Source of the DNA: Palsa-504 sp050010815
Lineage (GTDB): Bacteria; Actinomycetota; Actinomycetes; Streptosporangiales; Streptosporangiaceae
Length of the DNA stretch: 11,370 bases
Reading direction: 5' to 3'
Assembly (NCBI GenBank): GCA_050010815.1
Contig: JBEKKH010000374.1
Location: 1-11,370 of the forward strand
Positions within the stretch are counted from its first letter, which is position 1, and the number at the start of each line of letters is the position of its first letter. The notes under the pieces were generated by a model that made no database searches, was not told where the DNA came from, and was given only the letters and a program-made list of their open reading frames with translations. Made by a program: the position numbers and the translations under genes. Shown piece after piece: positions 1 through 6,439 of the stretch.

Positions 1-1064
1 AGGCTCGGGGACTGCGCGAGCCGCTGGGCGATCCGCGCCCTGATGTCGGCCCGCTGCTCGGCAGTCAGCGCCCGGCGGCCGCTGACCGAGTCGCGGACGC
101 CGAGGACCGACCCGACTTCGACCGCGACATCGGTGGCCGCGGTGACGCCGGCCAGCTCGACGAAGTGGACGACCGGCTGCGCCGCGTCCCGGGCGAGCGT
201 GTGCGCCAGCCGCGTCTTGCCCAGCCCCCCGGCGCCGATGATGGACACCACCCGGCCGCTGGCCATCAGGGCCCGCAGCCGCGCCAGGTCGACGTCCCGG
301 CCGATCAGCTCGGTCGCCTCGTAGCGCACCCCCCGGCGGACCGGGCGGTCGAGCGCCATCAGGCTGCGGTGCGTGCCCTGCAGCAGCTCGCCGGGATCCG
401 CGCCGAGCCGCTCGCGCAGGTCCCGGCGGTACCGCTCGAAACGCTCGAGCGCCACCGCCGGGCCGCTCACGGCGGCCTCGCTGCGCAGCAGGTCCGCGAG
501 CAGCGGCTCGTCGTGCGGCCACTGCGCATGCGCCGCCGCGAGCACCGGCAGCGCGCCCGCGTGCGCACCCGCCCGGCTGGACGCCCGGGCCAGGATCACC
601 CGCGCCGCGGCCTCGTCCGCGGCGGCGGCCCGCCGGACCTCCGCCAGCGGGCCGTCGTCCCCGTCGTCGGCCCCGGACAGGCCGGCCGTCAGCGCCAGGG
701 CCTCGCGCGCCAGCCCTTCGGCGGCGGGCGCGTCCCGGTCGAGCACGGACGAGGCGGCGCGCACGAGCTCCGCGAGCCTGGCGCTGTCGACCTCGCCCGG
801 CGCGGCCCCCAGCCGGTAGCCGGCACCATCGCGGACGATCGCGTCGGCACCGCACGCGTTCCTGGCCCGTGACACCAGCACCTGCAGGCTCTTCAGGCCG
901 TTACTCGGCGCGTCGTCTCCCCAGACGAGCTCGATCAGCTCTTCGGGCCGCACCGGGCGGCAGTCGCGCGCCGCGAGAGCAGCCAGCAGCGCCTGCGGGC
1001 GATCGCCCGCCACCGGTCTCCCCCGCCAGCGCACATCCGCAAGCAGGGTCAGGGCGATGCTCAC
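1..1064 (-). CDS. SARP/AfsR-type regulator with BTAD and P-loop ATPase domain, C-terminus beyond left edge
   Basis: Reads leftward from GTG at 1064-1062; an in-frame TAG four codons upstream makes this GTG the first usable start. The 354 visible residues show a SARP layout. A winged-helix DNA-binding domain covers about residues 1-88, with the typical ELIELVWGDDAP and SLQVLVSRAR helices and a GYRLG wing. An alpha-helical BTAD domain follows (about 92-245), with ALERFERYRRDLRERLG near its end. An NB-ARC/AAA-type ATPase then opens with ELIGRDVDLARL and Walker A GAGGLGKT (residues 277-284). Family members usually run to about 1000 residues, with a helical or TPR region after the ATPase, so most of the protein is outside the window. 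Known role of the family: cytoplasmic activators of specialised-metabolite genes, binding direct repeats at promoters. Its target is unknown. It lies 37 bases downstream of the carboxypeptidase remnant on the same strand, so no long promoter region of its own survives. Confidence 0.9.
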   Translation of the reverse strand, partial: MSIALTLLADVRWRGRPVAGDRPQALLAALAARDCRPVRPEELIELVWGDDAPSNGLKSLQVLVSRARNACGADAIVRDGAGYRLGAAPGEVDSARLAELVRAASSVLDRDAPAAEGLAREALALTAGLSGADDGDDGPLAEVRRAAAADEAAARVILARASSRAGAHAGALPVLAAAHAQWPHDEPLLADLLRSEAAVSGPAVALERFERYRRDLRERLGADPGELLQGTHRSLMALDRPVRRGVRYEATELIGRDVDLARLRALMASGRVVSIIGAGGLGKTRLAHTLARDAAQPVVHFVELAGVTAATDVAVEVGSVLGVRDSVSGRRALTAEQRADIRARIAQRLAQSPS

Positions 1065-1101
1065 CCGCTCAGTCTAGAAGCGCCCCCGATTGTCGGGTCG
1101 C

Positions 1102-1375
1102 CTAGGCGTCGGCCTGGTCCAGGGCAACGACAAGATTGCGGCCGGCCTGCAATGCGTTCGGCAGGATGGTCTCGGCCGTGCCGGGCTGACCGAAGGTGGC
1201 GGCCACGATCAGGGTTTTGCGTCCGCCCGCCTGGTGCCAGGCCGCAATGAGAACGCATCCGCCGGCGGCCTGCGTGCTGCCGGTCTTGAGGCCGGTGATC
1301 CCGTCCTGGCCCAGCAGCGTGTTGTAGTTGCGGACCACGCCGGCCACCGGAACGACCGCCGTGGGCAAGCCACGA
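1102..1375 (-). pseudogene. C-terminal remnant of serine D-Ala-D-Ala carboxypeptidase (PBP5/DacA type)
   Basis: The minus-strand frame ending at TAG 1104-1102 encodes a recognisable end of a peptidase S11 transpeptidase domain. It has VVPVAGVVRNYNTLLG, then GITGLKTGSTQAAGGC with the conserved KTG box (KTGS at 1287-1276), then a strand-rich tail with ATFGQPGT and a C-terminal helix. The catalytic SxxK and SxN motifs, the signal peptide and roughly the first two thirds of the enzyme are absent. Upstream of about 1375 the frame stays open but reads as antisense of the histidine kinase, not as carboxypeptidase. An intact member would be a secreted or membrane-attached enzyme trimming the terminal D-Ala of peptidoglycan stem peptides. 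Without its nucleophile this piece cannot be active. The C-terminus may be natural for forms lacking the extra beta domain. The break lies where it meets the divergent kinase remnant. Confidence 0.8.
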
Positions 1376-1383
1376 GATCTGGC

Positions 1384-2349
1384 ATCGGCGGGGCATTCGC
1401 TCCAGGCCGCTCGCCCGCCCAGCGGGCCTTCGGCCAAGCAGGAGTCGCCGTGCTGGCGTTCCTGCTGGTGTTCGGTCTGGTGGGAGGATGGATCCTGGCC
1501 GGCCGTATGCTCGCCCCCCTGACTCGCGTCACGGACGCCACCCGCATGGCCGCGGACGGGTCGCTCTCCCACCGAATCCGGCTACCGGGGCGCAGCGATG
1601 AGTTCCGCGAGCTCGCCGACGTCTTCGACACCATGCTCGCGCAGCTGGAGGCGCACGTCGCCGAACAGCAGCGGTTCGCGGCCAACGCCTCCCACGAACT
1701 GCGCACTCCGCTGGCGATCACGCAGGCACTTCTCGACGTGGCCCGCAACGATCCGAACCGCGACAGCGGCGAGCTCGACGAACGCCTCCGCGCCGTCAAC
1801 GCCCGAGCGCTCGATCTCACTGAGGCATTGCTCCTGCTCAGCCGCACCGGCCAGCGGTCCTTCAGCCGAGAACACGTCGACCTGTCTCTGATCGCCGAAG
1901 AAGCCACAGAAACGATCCTCCCCCTCGCAGAAGAACGCGGCATCACCGTCCAGACCTTCGGGGACATCACCCCCAACACCCCCACCATCGGCTCACCCGC
2001 TCTCTTGCTGCAGCTGACCACGAACCTCCTGCACAACGCCATCGTCCACAACCTCCCCGAACACGGCACGGTGCAGGTCAACACCGTCATCGGCCCCGAG
2101 TCCGTCATGCTCACGGTCGAGAACACCGGCAAGAAGCTCGCTTCGCAGCTGGTCCCGACACTCACCGAACCGTTCCAGCGCGGCGCCGAACGCATCCGCG
2201 GTGACCATGCCGGTGTCGGCCTCGGCCTGGCCATCGTCAAGAGCATCACCCAGGCCCACGACGGAACCCTCACCCTCGCCCCCCGGGCCGCTGGGGGGCT
2301 CTGCGTCACGGTGCAACTACCCGTCGCGCCACCGCGCACTGCCCGATGA
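1384..2349 (+). pseudogene. 5'-truncated VanS-like sensor histidine kinase (TM2-HAMP-HisKA-HATPase)
   Basis: The frame ending at TGA 2347-2349 carries, in order: a membrane segment (VAVLAFLLVFGLVGGWILAG, about 1447-1506), a HAMP linker starting RMLAPLTRVTDA, the HisKA H-box FAANASHELRTPLAI with phosphoacceptor His at 1693-1695, the N-box LTTNLLHNAIVHN, a G1-like VENTG, the F-box EPFQRG and the G2 box GVGLGLAIV. The ENTG...LTEPFQRG pattern resembles actinobacterial VanS-like kinases. The first membrane helix, the extracellular sensor and the usual partner response regulator gene are missing; to the left the sequence becomes carboxypeptidase antisense. The frame stays open leftward to a TTG at 1090, but that part is not kinase. 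A shortened product could start at GTG 1450, which has AGGAG at 1440-1444 five bases upstream. It would be a 299-residue, one-helix kinase with all catalytic boxes and no sensor. I treat it as a pseudogene but cannot exclude expression. Confidence 0.8.
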
Positions 2350-2708
2350 CGATCAGCGGAATTGCCGAGTGGCGGGCGGCGACAACGACGCGTGGTGCCA
2401 CCAATCGTTCTTGTGTGTCACGAACTCCCTGATGCCTGGTTGTGCACCACCCAGCAGGTCAATCGCCTGTCCCGGGGAAGCCGGGCGGTGGCTGGACCAG
2501 GCCCACCTGGCCCGCCCAACCCCACTGCCCTCGCGCGCCCCAGCTGTCTCAATCGCCCGGTCCCTGCCCGGGTCCTGCTGGGATCGTGGATCGTTACTAC
2601 CCTCATAGGGCAGGTAGGTATCCGCAATAATTCGAATTCCTGGACGAGAGTCAGAATTGCTGTTTTGTCCGGCGGGCGGGGCCGGGGCTGCTCACGCCGC
2701 GGCGATAA
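2350..2708. other. Gene-poor stretch after the kinase remnant
   Basis: No open frame here reads like a protein: those present are rich in Pro, Arg and Ser and look like shadows. GC content is high until about 2590 and then drops over about 2590-2670, which contains the perfect 10-base palindrome AATTCGAATT (2629-2638) and CCCT-CAT-AGGG (2600-2610). Small hairpins occur at 2471-2485 (CCCGG/CCGGG, 5-base loop) and 2497-2510 (CCAGG/CCTGG). None has a T-run, so I do not call a terminator. No insertion-sequence ends, tRNA or transposase fragment was recognised. It may be degraded sequence, or the promoter region for the gene that follows. Confidence 0.4.
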
Positions 2709-2819
2709 CCCCGGTGGCCGGCCTGGTTCCGATCTGGTTGCCGGAAGCGCAACCAGCTCCAAAGCCACTACCAGCGCGAACTCGCTGGGCACCCGCTTTA
2801 CGCGCTGGCGACATACGAA

Positions 2820-3224
2820 TTGCGTGATTACCGCCGCGAGCTGGAACAAGCCATTGCGTTCTTCGACCGGCAGACTCCCGTCCCGCCTGCCTGTACCCAG
2901 CTCCGAGCCAGGCTCGATGCGGTGCTAGCCGAACAAGACGAGCGCGCGAGGCTGGCCCGACGAGTGTGGGCAGCCGGGGTTTACCCGTGCTCGTGCGTGC
3001 AGCCTCCGCCGGACAGCCTTCCCCAGCTCCCGCGCCGTCCCGTAACCACTCCAGCCCAGCTTGCCAGGATCGGTCAGCTAAGCGACCAGTGGTCCTTCTT
3101 GTGGGATAAGCGGCGGTCGCTGTGGATCGCCGCCGAGGACTGCCCTGATGGCGAGCACCTCGAAGAGGCCGATCTGGACGTCCTGTTGTCCCGGCTGCCA
3201 GCGGTCGTCGCGGACCGCCCCTAG
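2820..3224 (+). CDS. Small unrecognised protein, probably with a damaged or unusual 5' end
   Basis: I do not recognise the family. The frame closes at TAG 3222-3224. From TTG 2820 it gives 134 residues: a charged helical first part (RDYRRELEQAIAFFDRQ, then a helix rich in Arg, Glu and Asp up to about residue 47), a Pro/Cys-rich middle (YPCSC at about 59-63), and a C-terminal part with WSFLWDKRRSLWIAAEDCPDG and EEADLDVLLSRL. Codon choice looks like real coding but is less GC-biased than the neighbours. The frame also reads sensibly upstream (SHYQRELAGHPLYALATYE just before the TTG) back to a stop at 2706-2708. No ATG or GTG lies in that interval, only CTG 2805 and TTG 2820, and neither has a convincing Shine-Dalgarno site. 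So either a rare start is used or the 5' end has been lost. It lies 132 bases upstream of the broken regulator, on the same strand. Confidence 0.5.
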   Translation: MRDYRRELEQAIAFFDRQTPVPPACTQLRARLDAVLAEQDERARLARRVWAAGVYPCSCVQPPPDSLPQLPRRPVTTPAQLARIGQLSDQWSFLWDKRRSLWIAAEDCPDGEHLEEADLDVLLSRLPAVVADRP

Positions 3225-3340
3225 TCCGGTTCACCGGCCTCTGCCTGGTTCCCGGCGATCTTCCGTTTGCTCTGCTGAGCACGGGCCCGGCCGCCTGCGA
3301 AGTCTGCCGTCGGGCGGCATTCGGGTCTAACCTGACTCTT

Positions 3341-3346
3341 AGGAGG
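3341..3346 (+). promoter_or_regulatory. Strong Shine-Dalgarno site AGGAGG for the middle SARP gene
   Basis: Perfect AGGAGG ending 10 bases before ATG 3357. It fixes the start of the regulator and shows that its 5' end is intact although the coding region downstream is broken. Confidence 0.8.
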
Positions 3347-3356
3347 CCGGGTCGAA

Positions 3357-3710
3357 ATGCTGCACGTGACTCTGCTAGGGGAGCAGGCCATTACCGACGA
3401 GCGGACCGGCAGCGCCCGGATGCGCTCGTCGCGGACGGTTGCGCTGGTCGCCTTTCTGGCCCTCCATGCCGGGTCACCCCAGCCGCGACAGCGCATCGCT
3501 GGATTGTTCTGGCCGGATTCGACGGATGCACAGGCGCTGACCAACCTGCGCCGCGAGCTGCACAACCTGCGTCAGATCCTGGGGGACCAGCCTGTTCTCC
3601 TGGTGACGCCCAGGGATTTGTGCTGGCGCGACAGGGAGGCGAGCTCCTGCCGGGCATGTACGACGACTGGCTGCTCGACGCCAGAGCGGAGCTTGAGCGC
3701 CAGTGCGTGA
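3357..3710 (+). CDS. Fragment 1 of the broken SARP: winged-helix DNA-binding domain
   Basis: Residues 1-92 are a complete-looking SARP winged helix: MLHVTLLGEQAI opening strand, an SRTVALVAFLALHAG helix, RQRIAGLFWPDSTDAQALTN, the recognition-helix region NLRRELHNLRQILG, and the wing VTPRDLCWR. After about 3630 the frame reads out of phase (Ser/Cys/Thr-rich) to a stop at 3708-3710. If translated as is, the product would be an isolated DNA-binding domain without BTAD, and so possibly an operator-occupying competitor. That is inference; most such fragments are unstable. Confidence 0.6.
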   Translation: MLHVTLLGEQAITDERTGSARMRSSRTVALVAFLALHAGSPQPRQRIAGLFWPDSTDAQALTNLRRELHNLRQILGDQPVLLVTPRDLCWRDREASSCRACTTTGCSTPERSLSASA

Positions 3711-4960
3711 ACTTGTGCGATCTTCTTGGTGAGACGCGCGCGTCCAGGGGTGACCTGACCGGAGCAGCCGATGCCGCCCGCCGCCGCATTCAGCTGCAAC
3801 CGCTGGAGGAGGTCGGCTACCGCACCTTGATGCTGTTGCAGGCCGACCTGGGCGACCGGGCCGGCGCGGTCAGCACCTACCACCACTGCGCTTCGGTCCT
3901 GGAGCGTGAGCTCAGCGTCGTGCCGGGCCCGGCGACGCGGCAGGTGCTCGAGCGCCTGATGGCCCACGTGGATCCAGCCGGGACGGAGCCTCCGGCGACT
4001 GGGCCTGCGGGGGGCCGTTCCGGGTTCGCGGCGGCCCGGCTCGTCGGCCGGTCGGCCGAGCTCGGCCTGCTCCAGGAGCTGTGGCGGGCCGCCGCAGCGG
4101 GCCGCCCCGGTTTCGCGATGGTCTATGGCGGCGCTGGTGTCGGCAAGACCCGCCTGGTGGCCGAGGTAGCCGACCTGGCGCGGCTGCAGGGCGCAGTGGT
4201 GGCCAGTGCTCAGTGCTTCGGAACATCGGGTCGGCTGGCGCTGGCACCGGTCGCCGACTGGGTGCGAAACCCGGCCGTCCAGTCAGCGACGGCGACGCTG
4301 GATCCGGCCTGGCGCGCCGAGGTCGACAGGCTGGTGCCGTCCGGCGGCCGCGGGCAGCGCGGGGCCGGATCCAGGGCCATGGCCGACGCCTGGCAGCGCC
4401 ATCGCTTCTTCGAGGGCCTCGCGCGGGCGCTGCTGGCCGTCGGCCGGCCGATGCTGCTGGTTCTGGACAATATGCAATGGTGCGACCAGGAAACCCTGGC
4501 CTTCCTCACATTCTGCCTGGGACTGTCGGCCCGCGCTCAGATACTCGTAGCCGGGACGCTGCGCGACGACAACCTTGATGACGCCGAACTCGCGAGCTGG
4601 ACCGTCAGGATGCGCGCCACCGGATTGCTCACCGAGCTTTCCCTCAGCCCGCTCGAGGTCGCCGATACCGCACGTCTGGCCGCGGCGATCTGCGGGCGGC
4701 CGCTCCCGGAGGCCGACACGAGCCTGCTCCAGGCCACGACAGGGGCTTCCCCTTGTACGTCATCGAGGCCGTCCGCAGCAGTGTCGATCTCGGCAGCCCC
4801 GCCCTGCCGGCCGGTGACCTCACCGCGGTGCTGCGCGACCGTCTGGAGCAGGCGACCGCAGCGGCCCGGGAGGTGGCCGGCCTCGCGGCGGCGGTGGGGA
4901 CGAACTTCACCCTCGATCTGCTCACCGAGGCGAGCGACCTCGACGCCGACACCGTGGTAG
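3620..4960 (+). CDS. Fragment 2 of the broken SARP: BTAD remainder and AAA ATPase core
   Basis: The true coding part runs from about 3635 to 4745. It begins inside BTAD (GELLPGMYDDWLLDARAEL) and continues through GYRTLMLLQADLGDRAGAVSTYH, the characteristic BTAD C-terminal helices, to ERELSVVPGPATRQVLERLM. An AAA_16-type ATPase follows: LVGRSAELGLLQELW, Walker A GGAGVGKT (4127-4150) and Walker B LLVLDNMQW (about 4453-4479). Beyond the G-run at 4742-4745 the frame is out of phase and ends at 4960. GTG 3620 is only the first start in the frame. If this piece were translated alone, ATG 3656 or reinitiation after fragment 1 would be as likely; no good Shine-Dalgarno site supports either. Confidence 0.6.
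   Translation: MLARQGGELLPGMYDDWLLDARAELERQCVNLCDLLGETRASRGDLTGAADAARRRIQLQPLEEVGYRTLMLLQADLGDRAGAVSTYHHCASVLERELSVVPGPATRQVLERLMAHVDPAGTEPPATGPAGGRSGFAAARLVGRSAELGLLQELWRAAAAGRPGFAMVYGGAGVGKTRLVAEVADLARLQGAVVASAQCFGTSGRLALAPVADWVRNPAVQSATATLDPAWRAEVDRLVPSGGRGQRGAGSRAMADAWQRHRFFEGLARALLAVGRPMLLVLDNMQWCDQETLAFLTFCLGLSARAQILVAGTLRDDNLDDAELASWTVRMRATGLLTELSLSPLEVADTARLAAAICGRPLPEADTSLLQATTGASPCTSSRPSAAVSISAAPPCRPVTSPRCCATVWSRRPQRPGRWPASRRRWGRTSPSICSPRRATSTPTPW
4742..4745 (+). other. Frameshift site: G-run one base short
   Basis: The sequence reads ACAGGGGCTTCC. Adding one G restores ACA GGG GGC TTC CCC TTG TAC, encoding TGGFPLY, the expected ATPase text, and joins the frame ending at 4960 to the frame ending at 6345. 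A lost base in a homopolymer is a common mutation and also a common sequencing error. Confidence 0.8.
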
Positions 4961-6345
4961 GGGCCGTCGACGAGCTGTGGCGACGCAGGATCATGCATGA
5001 GTTCCGTGACGGCTACGACTTCTCCCACGACCTGCTGCGCGAAACTGCATACGTGCAGGTCAGTCCCCCGAAGCGCTGGCTGCTGCACCGGCGTATCGCC
5101 CAAGCTCTCGAGCTGCTCCACGCCGACAGCATGGACATGGTCTCGGCTCAGCTCGCCGAGCAGTATGCCCGCAGCGGACGGCCCGGGCGAGCGGTCGCCC
5201 ATTACCGGCGCGCCGCCGATGTCGCAGCCAGCAGGTTCGCCCATGCTGAGGCCATCCGGCTGCACAGGGAGGCGCTGTCGATCGTCCGCGGCCTGCCCGA
5301 GGGGAAAGACAGGGACAGCCAAGAGCTCGCGATCCTGGAAGCCATGGCGGCGCCGCTCACCGCCAGATCCGGCTACTCATCCCCGGAGCTCCAGCAGACG
5401 CTCGAACGCTCGATCGACCTGGCGGAATCGCTTGGGCACCCGGGCTCGAAGCTCACCAGCCTGGTCGCGCTGGGTGCGTCGCGGTTCGTCCAGGGACGTA
5501 CGGCCGACGGGTACCAGATGGCGAGCCGCGCGCTGACGGTAGTCGACCCGGAATCTGAGCTGAGCGGCCCGGCTCATTTCATGGCCGGCGGGGCGGCCAT
5601 CAGCCTGGGCAGGCCGGCGGACGGACTGCGCCATCTAGAGCTCGCCACCCATCTGGCGAGCGGTGCGCTCTTGCTGAGCATCGGCACCCGGCCCGACGTC
5701 CACGGCACGGCCTGGGCCGCTCACGCCCACTGGCTCCTGGGTCACGACGCCGACGCCCTGTCCAGCTGCCACGACGCCATCAAGCTCGCCCGCAGGATCG
5801 ACCACCCGTACAGCCTGGCCGTGGCCCTGGCCTACGGCGCCATCACCCACCAGGTGCGCCAGGACATCTCCGAGCTGAAGGACACCGTCAGCGAGCTGCG
5901 CGAGCTGTGCGAACGGTACGGCTTCGCCTGCTACCGCGACTGGGTAATGGTCCTCGAGGGCTGGTCTCGCATGGATGAGCCGGGCATCGGCCTGGCCAGA
6001 GGGGGCATCAGCAACCTGAGGTCGGCCGGGTCGTTCGCCCGGATGCCATACTGGCTGTCGCTGCTCGCGGACATGCTGGCCCGGAACAACCGGCCCGCGG
6101 CCGCACGGGCCACCCTCGACGCCGCCCTGGCCGCCGGACAGGCCCGTGACGACCTGTGGTGGCTGCCCGAGGTGATGCGGATGCGGGCGGCCTACGACCA
6201 CGGGGAGGCCGCTCGCTCGCGCCTGCGCTCCGCCGCGCAGCTGGCGGCGGCCCACGGCAGTGTGACGCTGCTGCGGCGCTGCGAGCGTGACCTCGCCGAG
6301 CACGGCGTTGACGGCTCGGCGGCCGGCGTTCTCACGACGGCCTGA
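4753..6345 (+). CDS. Fragment 3 of the broken SARP: ATPase lid and TPR-like C-terminal region
   Basis: Continues the ATPase from LYVIEAVRSS through a lid/winged region (AAAVGTNFTLDLLTEAS, then DFSHDLLRETAYVQV, typical of these ATPases). A long array of paired helices follows, for example AVAHYRRAADVAASRF, HAEAIRLHREALSI and ATLDAALAAGQARDDL, consistent with TPR-like repeats to the C-terminus. There is no C-terminal LuxR helix-turn-helix, which fits a SARP and not a LAL regulator. The nominal GTG/TTG-type start here is artificial, because the gene continues from upstream after the frameshift. The coding is clean to its stop at 6345, with normal high-GC codon use, so inactivation looks recent. 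Confidence 0.6.
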   Translation: MYVIEAVRSSVDLGSPALPAGDLTAVLRDRLEQATAAAREVAGLAAAVGTNFTLDLLTEASDLDADTVVGAVDELWRRRIMHEFRDGYDFSHDLLRETAYVQVSPPKRWLLHRRIAQALELLHADSMDMVSAQLAEQYARSGRPGRAVAHYRRAADVAASRFAHAEAIRLHREALSIVRGLPEGKDRDSQELAILEAMAAPLTARSGYSSPELQQTLERSIDLAESLGHPGSKLTSLVALGASRFVQGRTADGYQMASRALTVVDPESELSGPAHFMAGGAAISLGRPADGLRHLELATHLASGALLLSIGTRPDVHGTAWAAHAHWLLGHDADALSSCHDAIKLARRIDHPYSLAVALAYGAITHQVRQDISELKDTVSELRELCERYGFACYRDWVMVLEGWSRMDEPGIGLARGGISNLRSAGSFARMPYWLSLLADMLARNNRPAAARATLDAALAAGQARDDLWWLPEVMRMRAAYDHGEAARSRLRSAAQLAAAHGSVTLLRRCERDLAEHGVDGSAAGVLTTA

Positions 6346-6346
6346 C

Positions 6347-6395
6347 GCGAACGCGCGTCCGGCGAACGCTGCGCGAACGCCGCGGATCCTAATGT
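6347..6395 (+). promoter_or_regulatory. Candidate SARP operator and promoter of the FAD-oxidase operon
   Basis: Three perfect copies of GCGAACGC lie at 6347-6354, 6362-6369 and 6373-6380. The second and third are exactly 11 bases apart, start to start, and the first is 15 from the second. Nine bases after the third copy is TAATGT (6390-6395), a good actinobacterial -10 (TANNNT), with no recognisable -35. SARP proteins are known to bind direct heptamer repeats with 11-base periodicity, the 3' repeat lying about 8 bases upstream of the -10, in place of a -35. The initiation point would be near 6402, leaving a leader of about 38 bases before ATG 6440. The match is by pattern only; no transcript evidence is available. 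Confidence 0.5.
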
Positions 6396-6439
6396 CGGTA
6401 TGCCCAGATCATCGAGGGGCCGTACCGAAGGGGACCGAC

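Larger units (their letters stand above)
3357..6345 (+). pseudogene. Broken SARP-AAA-TPR regulator (one internal deletion and one single-base frameshift)
   Basis: Three consecutive frames together encode one AfsR/SARP-family regulator of about 990 residues: winged helix, BTAD, AAA ATPase and a long helical, TPR-like C-terminus. The 5' end (AGGAGG, ATG 3357) and 3' end (TGA 6343-6345) look normal. The frame moves by -1 twice. Near 3626-3638 the text jumps from the end of the winged-helix domain (TPRDLCWRD) straight to GGELLPGMYDDW, which normally lies inside BTAD. So 40-50 residues are missing as well as the frame. At 4742-4745 the codons needed for TGGFPLYVIEA lack one G (GGGG where GGGGG is expected). 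Intact relatives are DNA-binding ATPases activating specialised metabolism, and this gene sits directly upstream of the oxidase operon it may have controlled. The second shift could be a sequencing error; the first, with its missing protein segment, looks like a real mutation. Confidence 0.85.

Noticed and set aside
1090..2349. A 419-residue open frame on the plus strand starting at TTG 1090
   Set aside because: Its first ~95 codons are the antisense of a clear carboxypeptidase fragment and carry no kinase homology. Only the part from about 1384 reads as kinase.
2471..2510. Two small hairpins as terminator of the kinase gene
   Set aside because: Five-base stems, no T-run, more than 120 bases after the stop; such hairpins are common by chance at this GC content.
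3310..3327. TCGGG repeats with 11-base period before the middle SARP, as a possible operator
   Set aside because: Only 5 of 7 bases match between the copies, and no good -10 lies at the expected distance; likely chance in GC-rich DNA.
4737..4750. Programmed -1 frameshift at the G-run
   Set aside because: The direction is right, but ACA GGG GCT is not an X XXY YYZ slippery site, and the gene also carries a separate disabling deletion.
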